A stretch of 64,000 nt of DNA from Carettochelys insculpta (Eukaryota; Chordata; Testudines; Carettochelyidae), in the NCBI RefSeq assembly GCF_033958435.1, contig NC_134148.1, forward strand, positions 11,014,501-11,078,500. The letters are read 5' to 3'. How positions within the stretch are numbered: position 1 is the first letter of the stretch; each line of letters begins with the position of its first letter. This document shows positions 46,988 through 58,968 of this stretch, one piece after another. The notes under the pieces were generated by a model. It was not told the DNA's origin. It did not search any database and saw only the letters and a program-made list of their open reading frames with translations. Both the position numbers and the translations under genes were made by a program.

Positions 46988-48012
46988 CAGAATCATAGGG
47001 CTGGATGGAACCTCAGGAGGTCATCTAGTTCAGCCCCCTGCTTCAAGCAGGATTAACCCCCACTAAGTCATCCCAGCCAGGACCTTGTCCAGCCGGGACT
47101 TAAAAACCTCAAGGGAAGAGAATCTATCACCTCTCGAGGCAACACATTCCAATGCTTCACCACCTTCCTGGTGAAGTAGTTTTTCCTAATATCTAACCTA
47201 CACCTCTCCCTCTTCAACTTCTGACCATTATTCCTTGTTCTGCGATCCGACACCACTGAGAACAGTCTCTCACCCTCCTCTTTAGAGCTCCCATTTGGGA
47301 AGTTGAAGGCTGCTATTAAATCACCTCTAAGTCTTCTCTTCTGTAAACTAAACAAGCCCAAATCCCTCAGCCTATCCTCATAGGTCCTGTGCTCCAGCTC
47401 CTTAATCATGTTTGTTGCCCTCCACTGAACCTGCTCAGGCAAATCCACATCCTTTTTATACTGGGGGGCCCAAAACTGGACACAATATTCCAGATGTGGC
47501 CTCACCAGTGCTGAATAGAAGGGAATAACTACTTTTCTAGATGTGCTCGAAATGCTCCTCCTAATGCATCCTAGTATGCTGTTAGCCTTCTTGGCTACAA
47601 GGGCATACTCTTTACTCATATCCAGCCTTTCATCCACCATAACCTCTAGGTCCCTTTCCATCGTACGGCTGCTGAGCCAGTTGGTCTCCAGCCTATAACA
47701 ATGCTTGAAATTCTTCTGCCTGAGGTGCAGGACTCTACACTTCTCCTTATTGAACCGTATCAGGTTTCTTTTGGCCCTGTCCTCCAATTTATCCAGGTCA
47801 CTCCGGATTCTCTCTCTACCCTCCAATGTATCTGCCTCTCTCCCTAGGTTTGTGTCATCTGCAAACTTACTGAGGGTGCAATCCAGTCCCTCATCCAGGT
47901 CATTAATTTAGATGTTGAATAACACCAGCCCCAGAACCAAGCCTTGTGGCACTCCGCTTGAAACTGACCACCGTCCAGATATTGAGCCACTGATCACTAC
48001 CCGTTGGGCCCA
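46988..48012 (-). mobile_element. CR1 LINE, 5'-truncated, nearly open RT C-terminus
   Basis: Minus strand: 47826-47068 is a 252-codon frame ([55 protein letters not shown]) matching the nested copy at 42627-43862. Ends in the CR1 3' tail at 46988. The upstream palm region is truncated at about 48012. Confidence 0.92.
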
Positions 48013-48344
48013 ACACCTCCAACACCTAGTGAAAGTGTTAAGAACCTGGAATACACCCTCAGAAGCCAGAATATGTGGCTCATGTCTATTGAGCACATAT
48101 GAATGCTTCGGAGAGGGTAAAAGATTTGCATAGCAACATGGTGCAGATGCTTGAGCCTGTGTCTGGAGAGACCAGGTCTACAAACATGAGCTACATGGAC
48201 CTGGGTTTATCCTGCAAGGCAGACATAACCCTTGGTTACAGAAATGCCTATTGGAATGTTTCATAGGCATTTATTATCCAGCTCAGCCGCCAGGGCTATA
48301 GAAAAGACTGGTAACTTAAGGTATGCAAACTACAACTTACATGA
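48013..48344. other. No gene recognised
   Basis: Short single-copy-looking gap between CR1 and the Penelope element. Confidence 0.4.
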
Positions 48345-50455
48345 ATCAGAGAGGTAGCCGTGTTAGTCTGCAGCTTCGAGAACAACAAGAAGTCCTGTGG
48401 CACCTCATAGACTAACAGATATTTTGGAGCATAAGTTTTCGTGGCCAAAGACCTGCTTCATCAGATGCATGACTGGGGGCATGGGGGTCAGAGGGGTATT
48501 TAAACAGTGGAGTCCCAGTAAAAGGGAGGGCCAGAGCTCACACGGTCTATTCAGTCAAGGTGGAAATTATCAGTAGTATGCATCAAAAGAGGAAAAAACA
48601 AGTCAGATCAGACAGCGGGGATGTGGCCCATTGTCAGATGCTAATGTGGAGATGTTAACACTCAGGGCAGAGAAGCTGCTCTTGTAAGGGGCCAGCCAGT
48701 CCCAGTCTGTGTTTAATCCTCAGTTGATAGAATCAAATTTGCAAATAAATTGCAACTCAGAGACTTCTCTCTTCATCTGATTTTTGAAATTTCTTTGTTT
48801 TAGGACTGCTACTTTTAAATCTGTTATTGAGTGTCCAGGGAGACTGAAGTGTCCTCCCACAGGTTTTTGTACATTACCATTCCTGATGTCTGATTTATTG
48901 TGTTACACAGAGACTGTCCAGTTTGGCCAATATAAATTGCAATGGGGCATTGCTGGCATGATGGCACATATTAAATTAGTAGATGTGCAGGTAAAGAAGC
49001 CCCTAATAGTATGGCTGATGTTAAGTCCTGTGATGATGTCACTGGTGTAGATATGTGAGCAGAGTTGGCAGCGAGGTTTGTTGCCGGGATTGGTTCCAGG
49101 TTTAGAGTTACTGTGTTGTGATCTATAGTGGCTGGTGAAAATTTAAGGTTGGCAGGCTGTCTGTAGGCGAGGACAGGCCTCCCTCCCAAGGTCCGTGAGA
49201 GTGAAGTGTCATTGTCCAGGATTTGCAGATCACTGATGACGTATTGGAGAGGCTTTAGCTGGGGGCTGTATGTGATGGAGAGTGGTGTTCTCTTGTTTTC
49301 CTTGCAAGGCCTGTAGCAGGTGGCTTCTGGGTACTCATATGGCTTATCAATCTGTTTCCTCACTTCCTTAGGTGGATATTGTAGTTTGAGGAAATCTCAG
49401 TAAAGGTCTTGTAGATGTTTGTCTCTGTCTGATGTACCTTAGTGCCCGGCTGTATACAATGGATCATGCAGTGTGACCTGGATGGAAGCTGGAGGTGTGT
49501 AGATAAGCATAGCAGTCTGTGGGTTTTCAGTATAGGGTGGTGTTTATGTGACCATCGCTTATCTACATAGTAATGTCCACGAAGTGGATCTCTTGCTTGG
49601 ACTGGTCCAGGCTAAGATTGATGGTGGGGTGGAAACTGTTGAAATCACGGTGGAACAATTCAGGGGCATCCTTTCCATGGGTCCAGATGATGAAGATGTC
49701 ATCAAGGTAGTGCAGGTAGAGGAGGGGCGCTAGTGGACGAGAACAGAGAAAGCATCATTCCAGGACAGCCATAAAAATGTTGGCATACTGTGGGGCCATA
49801 AGGGTGCCCATAGCAGTGCCACTGATTTGAAGGTATAAATTGTCCTCAAATCTGAAATAGTTGTGGATGAGGACAAAGTCACAAAGCTCCGCCACCATTT
49901 GTGCCTTGGCCTCATCAGGGATAATGTTCCTAACAGTTTGGAGTCCATCTTCATGTGGGATCTTGGCGTAAAGGGCCTCTACATCCATGGTGAGCAGGAT
50001 GGTGTTTTCAGGGAGGTCACCAATGGATTTAAGTTTCCTGAGGAAGTCGGTGGTATCTCGAAGAAAGTTGGGAGTGCTGGTAGCACAGGGTCTATGTAGA
50101 GAGTCCACATATCCAGACAATCTTTTGGTGAGGGTGCCAATGCCTGAAATGATGGGGTGTCCAGGATTCGCAGGCTTATGGATCTTAGATAGCAGTTAGA
50201 ATAAAACTGGTTTGGGTTCAAGGGGTGTGTCTGTGTAGATTTGTTCCTATGGTTTTATAGGGACGGTCTTGAGCAGATGCTGTCGTTTCTTTGTGTATTC
50301 CTCAGTGGGATCCTGGGACAGAGGCTTGTAGAATGTGGTATTGGAGAGTGGCCTGGCAGCCTCCCTTTGGTAGTCCGTCTTACATGAAGTATCACAGCAG
50401 CTTTTTCTAAATGGTTTCAATACTTCCAATAGGAAGTTTGGGGCTGAAAACACCA
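48345..50455 (-). mobile_element. Penelope-like retroelement, second copy, degenerate
   Basis: The minus strand shows REAARPLSNTTFYKPLSQDP, YVDSLHRPCATSTPN, TMDVEALYAKIPHEDG, AMGTLMAPQYANIFM, then KRTPLSITYSPQLKPLQ-type sequence near 49320. The 3' end carries a decayed hammerhead-like motif and the terminal block agactaacacggctacctc. Many frameshifts; the YIDD region is not intact. Confidence 0.88.
48429..48468 (-). ncRNA. Decayed hammerhead-like motif in the second Penelope copy
   Basis: On the minus strand GCAT then CTGATGA, a damaged stem II (gcaggtctttggccac), GAAA and then acttATGC. Core and stem I are retained, but stem II has mismatches and the AGCT seen in the other copy is AACT. Probably inactive. 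Confidence 0.55.
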
Positions 50456-51336
50456 AAGGTTTCTGTGGGTGACAAGCCTTTTTTCATCAGCTCTGCAAAG
50501 GATACATATCATTCCTCCATCTTCCATGCTGTCTACTTGCTTTCTGTGTACACTTCCAGCTCTAGGAACACAGTAATTTGATAGTCATGGAGCATGAAGG
50601 CAGTGTTTAACCACTTTATGAGGTTACTCGAGAACTCCAAGTCAGAGCTTTTTTTGGAGTGTTTCAGGGTATGTATAACATACCTGAGGTCATGTCATTC
50701 TTATACAACCTTTATTACATTGCCTGTGACTTACATTGAAGTATTTTTAATATTGCTATACTGCACCATTATTCTGTTAGCTTTTAACTTGGTATTTGAA
50801 CAGAAGGATTTAAATAAATCCTTTCTACTTGATCAAGGTTTGTGATTTAATCAAAGTGAGGTACCATTGCTTTACATATCTTATGATTCAAACTATGTAA
50901 TGAACAAATTGCAAAATAAAATTTATTTATTGTGTCAAGCGGGAAGTCAAAATAAATCATTACAGTGCTATCTTCTGGCTTTAACCTACAAGAAGGCTGG
51001 GATGGAGCAAATGACCAGACAGGAAACCTACGACTTGGTAAGCTGTCTAGCGAGAAGAGCAGAAGAGTCTGAGTCAGGATAACTAAGATCTGATCCAGTC
51101 ACCCTTGAAGCAAGTCCAATTATTTTGCATTCACTGACACACAAATTGGGAGTTAGACCATACCCCGTGACTATCTCCACTGCCTAAGTAACCATGGCAG
51201 CTAAGAAGCCCGTGACTATGACATGAAGTAGATTGAATCCAAATGAACAAACAGTCCAGTTATCAGATGTTTGGCTGGGAACTTGGCTGTGGATAGAAAA
51301 ACACCTTCATCACAGATTTTTCTCTCTCTAACTTAC
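50456..51336. other. No gene recognised
   Basis: AT-rich sequence without clear features. Confidence 0.4.
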
Positions 51337-51359
51337 ACACAAAAGCAACCCAAAACCTA
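51337..51359 (-). CDS. Candidate 23-nt microexon
   Basis: A very strong acceptor (ctcctcttcttctttctcag) at 51360 is followed after 23 nt by the strong donor TGT then GTAAGTTAG. Frames with one or two leading bases are open; the flush frame starts with TAG. Its phase does not match the flush end of 52474-52597, so another exon would be needed or it belongs elsewhere. Confidence 0.38.
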
Positions 51360-52124
51360 CTGAGAAAGAAGAAGAGGAGACACCATGGAGTACAGCAAAG
51401 GCAGGCAGATTTTAAAAGGTAAGCAGAGTTTGACTGAATGAAAGCACAGCAGAGAGAATTCGAGTCAGATCAAAATACACTGCCATTACCAATGCAACTT
51501 TACGGCCCAATCTTTACTTCGGCTTTATTCTCCATTGATTTAACCGCCCCCTCGCATGGACACCCCAATCAGATGAAGAACATCCACAAAGCGGCACTAG
51601 TCTACTTACAGCTTTGTCTTGTCTATGACTTAACAGGTGTGATACTGCTGCTGGCTCAGGTTAAGTAATGGTTCCAACACTCAGAACCTAGCAAAAACAA
51701 GGCACTTGTTATTTAGGTGCTAGTTTAAGCAGCATGATATCCCTCAGTATTTAGACAAGACTTGAATACACAAAAGGTGTCTGGGATTTATTTGAGGGTT
51801 GCTTTGGGCGGGTGATGGTTAAAATAACTGGCATACAAACGCAAACATTGCTCAGTCTTGCCATCTTGTGGAAGGTTCCCCAACTCCTCCCCCCAACCTC
51901 TTACACACTCTTGTGCTTTATTCATGTGTAGCATTAATATCACAGAAGTGTAGCTTCAGTGGCTACCAGGGAGCAGGAGGAATAACCTCTGGTACGTAGC
52001 TACATAAAGTTAGTTGCACAGGAACTGTTTAAATAGAAGGAGACCACTGAGAAAATCTTTTATATATGGACCAGACTGAGACAAAAATGGTAACACCCAC
52101 TCCTGGAAGATGGCACCACACAAG
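51360..52124. other. No gene called; possible exon at 51607-51651
   Basis: On the minus strand a donor (GCT then GTAAGTAG) ends an open segment PAAVSHLLSHRQDKA after a weak acceptor. Not called. Confidence 0.3.
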
Positions 52125-52428
52125 GGCTATGTCTACACTAGCCCAAAACTTTGAAATGGCCATGCAAATGGTCATTTTGAAGTTTACTAATGAAGCACAG
52201 AAATACATATTCAGCGCCTCATTAGCATGCGGGCGGCTGCGGCACTTCGAGATTGACGCGGCTCGCCGCTGCGCGCCTTGTCCAGACGGGGCTCCTTTTC
52301 AAAAGGACCCCGCCTACTTCAAAGTCCCCTTATACTTCGAAGTAGGTGGGGTCCTTTCAAAAAGGAGCCCCATCTGGATGAGCCGTGTGGTGGCCATTTC
52401 GAAGTTTGGGGCTAGTGTAGACACGGCC
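52125..52428. mobile_element. Foldback MITE, copy 3, right arm shortened
   Basis: Same family as 26777 and 35423: ggctatgtctacactagccc at the left and ggggctagtgtagacacggcc at the right. About 120 bp of the right arm are missing, so the palindrome is asymmetric. It abuts the open frame that extends leftwards from 52597. Confidence 0.88.
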
Positions 52429-52473
52429 TCCAGGTTCTGAAAAGGCCTCAATGTGACAGCTGGCAAAGATTAC

Positions 52474-52597
52474 ACTGTATGGATCATAACTCTTCCTGCC
52501 CTTTGGTTCAACAGTAGGTGGAGATATTGACACAAAAGGTGACGTATTTCCAGACCCTGGCTTGGATTGCCACCAGCAGTAACTTGTTAACAAAACC
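52474..52597 (-). CDS. Exon of an unidentified minus-strand gene (124 nt)
   Basis: A strong acceptor (gctgtcttgcttcttcag) at 52598; after one leading base, 41 open codons including SKPGSGNTSPFVSISPPTVE and PKGRKSYDPYS; donor AGT then GTAATC is fair. The open frame continues past that donor (VIFASCHIEAFSEPG) up to the MITE at 52428, so the true 3' end could lie there or have been lost by the insertion. The composition suggests a flexible linker. Confidence 0.55.
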
Positions 52598-53358
52598 CTG
52601 AAGAAGCAAGACAGCATTGATATAAGACAGCAGAAAGGCTCTTTATTTCCCCCACTTTATCATGGACCATTTCCCTGATAGGTGCCAAAATTCCCATATA
52701 AACTAAATTGGTGGAAAGAGAGGATCTGGCTAATCAAATTGCATAACGACTCAACTATAATTACTCAGTCAGTCTATATCATTGACAGCCATCAGACATC
52801 ACTTCACACCAACTAAAAGTGGTTTTACTATAAGCTTTCTTACATGGAATCAGAAGAGAGCTTGCATAAGCATAAGTAATTTCCATCTGTGCACTACTTC
52901 AAAGATCTTATGTAATCCTCCATACGCAGCCTCACACTGAACGCTAACTAAAATAATCAACATCAACTTTGCGACAATTTTGTAAAATAAGGGCTGAAAT
53001 TCAGGTCAGCACTGTGGACAAGGAGGCATTTATGCAACTGAGCGTACAAATGCAATAAACTGCAAATTGCTAGTCCAGCCATCTAAAAGGTTATTGGCAT
53101 GTACATTTATGTTAGTGGCATACTACCTCTGTGTCTGTATGCAAAATCCACCAGTTTGCAATTCTGCAACTGACATAGAAGATATACGACACTGCATCTC
53201 AGTGAAATGTACAGTATGCATGTCCACAACAACCAGTTTATTCAATACAATACAAACCTACCCGATATTAGACACTGCTAAAAATACAATTCTGGACATT
53301 GAAAAGTACAATGAATTTCACCTTTACTCTGACACCATTCACACAGAAGAGCAAATAG
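52598..53358. other. No gene recognised
   Basis: AT-rich single-copy-looking sequence between the exon candidate and the DIRS element. Confidence 0.4.
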
Positions 53359-53370
53359 AAAGGTTACTCA

Positions 53371-53556
53371 CCGTACTAACGGCGGTTCTTCGAGATGTGT
53401 CCCCGTAGGTGCTCCACATTAGCTGTTGGGCTCGCCTGGCGCCGCAGATCGGATCTTCCAAGCAGATTCTGCCACACCGCGCATGTGCCGGTACGCGCTG
53501 CTCCCTTGCGCGCTCCTGGCCACGTGCACGATCCGGTCCCCGCCAGTTCCTTGACC
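53371..53556. repeat. DIRS left inverted terminal repeat
   Basis: Contains gccgcagatcggatcttcca and atccggtccccgccagttcc, the inverted copy of which is at 59275-59454. Some mismatches. The extreme end aaaggttactcaccgt (53359 on) is copied in the internal complementary region. Confidence 0.88.
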
Positions 53557-53621
53557 AACTGCCTCGGATGCTCCTACAAAACACTAAACAGAGATCCGAA
53601 GCGGGGAGGATGGGCGGGTAG

Positions 53622-53720
53622 TGGAGCACCCACGGGGACACATCTCGAAGAACCACCGTTACTATGGTGAGTAACCTTTCTTTCTTCTTCGAGTGTCCCC
53701 GTGGGTGCTCCACATTAGGT
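53622..53720. repeat. DIRS internal complementary region
   Basis: The first half (gtggagcacccacggggac, ctcgaagaacc, ggtgagtaaccttt) is the inverted copy of the left end at 53359-53410. The second half (cttcttcgagtgtccccgtg, ggtgctccacatta) is the inverted copy of the right end. This junction of both ends is a hallmark of DIRS1-like elements. Confidence 0.88.
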
Positions 53721-53762
53721 GACTACCCAGCAGTAACCCAAGATAGGAAGTGGGTAATCGGA

Positions 53763-54835
53763 TTATGTGCAGCTTGTCCCCGAGAGGACCGCTGTCGAGA
53801 GAAGGGTATCCTCTTGGAATACCCTGTGAAGGGCGTAATGTTTGGAGAAGGTGTCATAGGATGACCAGGTCGCCGCTCTGCAAATGTCTTTTAGCGCAAC
53901 GCCCTTGAAAAAGGCTGTTGATGCCGCCACCGCCCTAGTGGAATGAGCCCTGGGCGTGGCCAGTAAAAGGAGTTCTTTTTGAGTTCGTAGCACATTTTTA
54001 TGCAGGATACGATGTGCTTTGAGATTCTCTGCGAAGAGAGACCTTCTCCTTTCGATTTGGGAGTGAGAGAGACTAGGAGTCTATCCGTTTTCCGGAAGGA
54101 CTTGGTCCTGTCTATATAGAAGGCTAGCGCCCTCCTCATGTCCAGGAGGTGTAGGCGCGCCTCTTTGTTAAAGTTATGAGGCTTTGGATAAAACGAGGGT
54201 AAAACAATACGTTCGTTAATGTGAAACTCAGAAGAAACTTTAGGAACAAAGGCTGGATGCAGCCGTATGGTTACCGCCTCCTTGGAAAAAACAGTGCAGG
54301 GTGGCGTTGCCATAACTGCCGCAAGCTCCCTCACCCTGCGAGCTGACGTGATTGCGAGAAGAAAGGTCGTCTTTATTGTAAGGAGGCGGAGGGAAACCGT
54401 GGCCAAAGGCTCGAACGGTGGTCCCGTTAGCACATTAAGCACCAGGTCCAAGTTCCAAGAAGGTGGAAGCGGTTTCCAAGGGGGGTATAGGTTTACCAAC
54501 CCTTTGAGGAACCTGGTAACCATGGGATGGGCGAACACCGTGTGCCCTTCCTCTTCGTGTCTGAACGCCGAAATGGCGGCAAGGTGCACCTTTAACGAGC
54601 ATAGTGAGAGTCCTCCTCTCTTGAGGTCCAGTAAATATTCTAATATCACAGGTATAGGCACCGAAAGGGGGGCTAGCTGTTTGGTAGAACACCATGCCGT
54701 GAAGCGAGTCCATTTCTGCTTGTAGGTCTTCCTGGTGGAAGTCCTCCTGCTACTTTCTAGGACTTGCTGCACTTCCTCCGTACATGTGCTCTCTAGGGAG
54801 CTGAGCCATGGATTAACCATGCTTGTAGTTGCAGG
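53763..54835 (-). pseudogene. DIRS tyrosine recombinase, frameshifted
   Basis: Reads SSRRTSTRKTYKQKWTRF at the N-terminal DNA-binding part, then ITSARRVREL with the first catalytic Arg (about residues 666-667 of the fused 814-codon frame). The frame is lost at about 53990; the remaining motifs are in another register at 53993-53763: HSTRAVAAS (the H-x-x-R box) and WSSYDTFSKHYAL with the likely nucleophilic Tyr. Known family role: integrating the circular DNA copy of the element. Broken here. Confidence 0.88.
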
Positions 54836-56998
54836 CCTTGGGGGTGCGGATGCACTATGCACCCCTGGGCTTGCGTGAGCAGATCCGGCGCCACCGGAAC
54901 GGGCATCGGTGGACGGTCCGACATGTGCAGGAGTAGGGGGAACCATTGCTGTCGATCCCATGTTGGGACTATCAGAATCATTTGGGCCCCTTCCATCCTG
55001 GCTTTCTGCAAGACTTTGTGGATCAGCACTGTGGGAGGAAAAGCGTAGAGCAGGGGGCCCCTCCAGGAGATCGCGAATGCGTCCCCCAGGGACCCCCCGT
55101 CCCAGTCCTGCCCTGGAGCAGAATCGTGGGCACTTCTTGTTGTGTTGAGTGGCAAACAGGTCTATCTGGGGAAAACCCCATGCGTGAAAAATCGGTCGTA
55201 GCAGATCGGGACGGATCTGCCACTCGTGCGTGAGTGCAAAACGCCTGCTCAGCTGGTCTGCCTTCACATTGTGAGCGCCTGGTAAGTACGAGGCTTTCAA
55301 AATTATATTGTTGGCGATGCACCAGTTCCATAACCGGACTGCTTCTGCACATATGGCACGGGACCGAGCTCCTCCTTGCCGATTTATATAAAACATGGTG
55401 GAGGTATTGTCTGTACTGATCCCGACAACTTTGCCTTGTATATGGTCTCGACAGTGTCTGCAGGCATTGAACACTGCTCTGAGCTCCAGTATATTTATGT
55501 GCAGTGACTGCTCCGTGGAGGACCACAGCCCTTGAGTCACCTCTTCGCCCACGTGTGCTCCCCACCCTATGAGGGAGGCATCTGTAGTAAGAAAAAACGA
55601 TATTTGCGGTTGGTGGAAGGGTACCCTTGTTAGCAAGTTTTTGGGGTTTACCCACCATTGCAGGGATTTGTGCACCTCTGCTGTGGGCAACACCACCCTG
55701 TGAACGGTGTGTGCTGCCGGTTTGTATACGCTCGCCAGCCAGTGCTGCATGCTGCGCATGTGTAACCTGGCGTTCTGTACTACGAACATCGCCGCTGCCA
55801 TGTGGCCCAGCAGCTGTAAGCACGTAAGGACCGGCACCGTAGGGCTGAAGGTGATGACCTGCACGAGGGAGCCGATGGCCCGAAAGCAAGTCTCTGGTAG
55901 ATACACTCTCGCTGTAATAGAATTTATGCGTGCCCCTATGAACTCTATGTCCTGTGTGGGGTCTATCTTTGATTTTGTCAGATTGATAACCAGGCCGAGC
56001 GAAGAGAAGGTGCCTGCTGTGACGCGTATCATGCGTAGTACCTCCTCCTTCGAGGCCCCTTTGAGTAGGCAGTCGTCCACATACGGGAATATAAATACAC
56101 CCTGTCTGTGCAGGTAGGCTGACACCACTGCCAAGGTCTTGGTGAAGACTCTGGGGGCCGAGGAGAGGCCAAACGGTAGGACCTTGTATTGAAAATGTTC
56201 TTTGCCTACCATGAACCGGAGGAATCGCCGGTGAGCCGGATGGATAGCTATGTGAAAATAAGCGTCTTGTAAGTCGAGGGCTGCAAACCAATCTCCATCG
56301 TCCGGTGCCGTAAGGATGGAGGCGATTGTGATCATCCGAAAGCGCTGCTTGCGCAGGTAACGGTTGAGGCCTCGAAGATCTAAGATGGGCCTCCAGCCTC
56401 CAGTCTTTTTCTCCGTGAGGAAGTACCTCGAGTAGAACCCTTTTCCTTGCAGTTGCTCCGGTACTTTTTACACTGCCCCTATGAGCATGAGATGGTCTAC
56501 CTCCTGCTTGAGCCTCGCTACGTGGGAGGCCTGCTGGAGGTGGGGCCTGGGTGGAGGTCGTGGCGGTGGGAGCGACTGGAAGGGGATGGCGTACCCCGTG
56601 GCTATGATCTCCAGCACCCATTTGTCTGTGGTGATCCTTTGACACTGGTCGTAGAATGGTCGGACGCGATGGTGAAATAGTCGCTTCGGATGACCTTGTA
56701 CGACGGTAGTGATGGCGCAGCCCTGGATCTGTGTGTCAAACTTGTGGCCTTTGGCCCTGTCCCGAGGACGCACAGCTCTGTTGGGAACGTCGCCTGGGAG
56801 TTCTTTACTGCTGGTGCTGTTGATGTCGCCCTTGCTCGTAACCCCTGTGGTACTGGGCACGCTGTTGCTGGTACTGGTACCGTCTTTGTTGAGGGTAGTA
56901 CTTTTTCTTTCTGTATGGAGGGGTGTAAATCCCCAGGGTCCTAAGTGTGGCTCTTGAATCTTTACTGGAATGAAGGACCGAGTCAGTTGATTCAGCAA
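54793..56998 (-). pseudogene. DIRS reverse transcriptase-RNase H, disrupted
   Basis: From 56998: RVRPFYDQCQRITTDKWVLE, then a TAA at 56468-56470 in an otherwise continuous frame. RT follows with DLQDAYFHIAIHPAHRRF, LPFGLSSAPRVF and the catalytic YVDD (residues 85-88 of the frame starting 56335). RNase H acidic residues are visible in TTDASLIGWG, NILELRAVFN, STDNTSTMFY and GAHNVKADQLSRR. Near 55110 the natural continuation (GDAFAISWRGPLLYAFPP) shifts register to 54793, so the long open frame joining RT to recombinase appears to result from an indel. Confidence 0.9.
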
Positions 56999-57083
56999 AC
57001 AGCTTCTGCGAGTCGAAGGGAAGATCGACTATCTTTGCCTACAGATCCCTCGGTATACCCGAAGTCTGGAGCCAGGACTCCCT

Positions 57084-58968
57084 TCACATCACCACTGCCG
57101 TAGCTGTGGAGCGTGCTGCTGTGTCCGCAACATCCAGGGCGATCTGAACTCCCGTCCTTGAGGCCGCGTAGCCTTCTTGCACGATGGCCTTGAGCACCGG
57201 TTTCTTGTCCTCTGGAAGCGAGTCCATGAGGGAGGTTAACCTAGTGTAGTTGTCAAAATTATGGTTCGCTAAATGCGCTGCGTAATTTGCCGTTCGCAAC
57301 AGTAGAGTGGAGGAGGAGTAGACCTTTCTGCCGAACAGCTCTAGCTTCTGGGCATCTTTGTCTGTTCCCCCTGTCTTGAATTGAGATATCTTTGATCTTT
57401 GTTGCGACGACTCCACCACCAAGGAATTTGGTTGTGGGTGGCTGAACAGGAACTCCATGCCCTTCGCCGGCACAAAGTATTTCTTATCCGCTCTCTTGTG
57501 GACAGGCAGAATAGTCGCAGGGGTCTGCCATATCATAGTGGCGGACTCCAAGATTGCTTCATCAAGCAGTATTGCTATTTTGGAGGAGGCCGGAGGTCTC
57601 AGATTTTTGAGGAGCTTATGGTGTTTCTCTTGCACCTCTGCTGTCTGGATGCCTTGCGTGAAGGCCACCCTTTTAAACAGCTCTTGAAACTGTTTGAGAT
57701 CGTCCGGAGGATGGACGTCCCCTGGGGCCGTAGCCTCGTCCAGGGAGGAGAGCGAGAAACCACTAGGGTACGCCTCTCTGGACCCTTCCGGTTCCTGTTG
57801 GTGATGGTACATCCGCTCGCTGGAAGCTTTCAAGGGAAAATCTCGGGGTTCCATAACCAGTTCTCTGAGATACTTGAGTCTCTGTCCCCGTTCGCGATTG
57901 CCCTCGGGGATACGGGACCGTCTGTGGGGATCTTTCCCTGGTAGACTGCCGGTGGTGTCTATGCCCCGCGTGATAGGGGCGACCATGGCAGCATGGGCAC
58001 TGTTCTTGGGAAGGTGACCTAGACCACTCCCTTGGTGCATACCCTCTGCGTCTGGGGGAGCGAGATCGTCGAGAGATCTGGGACACTGGAGAGAGCGATT
58101 TGTGATAGTATTCCAGCGGCTCAAACCCCAGGAAGGGTGAAGGTGGTCCCAGCCGGGGCAAGGCTGGTTGTAAAAATGGAGACGGGGGCTCCGGGTAGGC
58201 TAGGGGGGACCCCTGCCTTCTGGTTGGAGTCTGCAGCATAAGCGGAGGGCTGAGAGAAAGCAACTCTGCAGCCCTGTCTGGAGAGGGACTGCGGTGCCTC
58301 GTTTTGTGTGCAGCCTTCCCCCTCCCTTGAGGAGGTAACTCCGCCCCCTGACGTGTAGGGGATCTCGGCCCCGTCCGCGCCGTGCTCGGCACGCTCATGG
58401 GCGGTGCCGCATGGGCGGTGTCCTCTGGTGCCTGCAGGCTGCGTGCCTGCGCGCTCTGCACCGCCGTTTCCCCGGGGGTCGGTGCCGCCGGTACCGGCGC
58501 TTGTTTAGCCGCCGCCCTGCCTGCAGTGTGGGGTGCCTGTTTGATTATCGGAGGCTGAGCCGCCTCCACATGGCTCTCCGTGCCACCACCGATCAGCTGT
58601 TGCTGCGGCTGGGGTCTGCGCGCTCCTCCCGTCCCGCTCGCTGTTGCTGCCGGCAGGGATCGGGCTGGGGAGGCTTTCCTCAATTTTTGCGCTGATGGGG
58701 TGAGGGAGGCGGCTTTCCTTTTATGGGCCCCGGAGGGTCCCTCCTGCTGCGGCCGCTCCGGCACGTCTGGCTGGAGGGCCTTGTCGAATAGCAGCATTTT
58801 AAGCCGCATCTCCCTGTCCTTCCTTGCTCTGGCTGTTAATTTTGCACAGAAGGAGCATTTCTGCGTGACATGGGACTCCCCCAGGCACCTTATGCAGAGA
58901 CTGTGCCCATCAGACGCTGGCATTGCCTCTCGGCAGGACTCACATTTCTTGAATCCTGAAGAGGACAT
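57084..58968 (-). pseudogene. DIRS gag-like protein, disrupted
   Basis: Starts MSSSGFKKCESCREAMPASD with a cysteine-rich block (CESC, CIRC, CSFC), then basic and proline-rich linker. A frameshift near 57780 moves the C-terminal half (DVHPPDDLKQFQELFKRVAF, LLRTANYAAHLANHNFDNYT) into another register. A TGA at 57084-57086 and a TAG near 57040 interrupt it before the likely natural end, where it would overlap the RT frame. Presumed structural nucleocapsid role. Confidence 0.82.

Noticed and set aside
55023..56645. 540-codon minus-strand frame overlapping the DIRS RT
   Set aside because: A different register from the RT with YVDD and RNase H motifs. It has low-complexity, arginine- and histidine-rich translation, so it is a shadow of the true gene.
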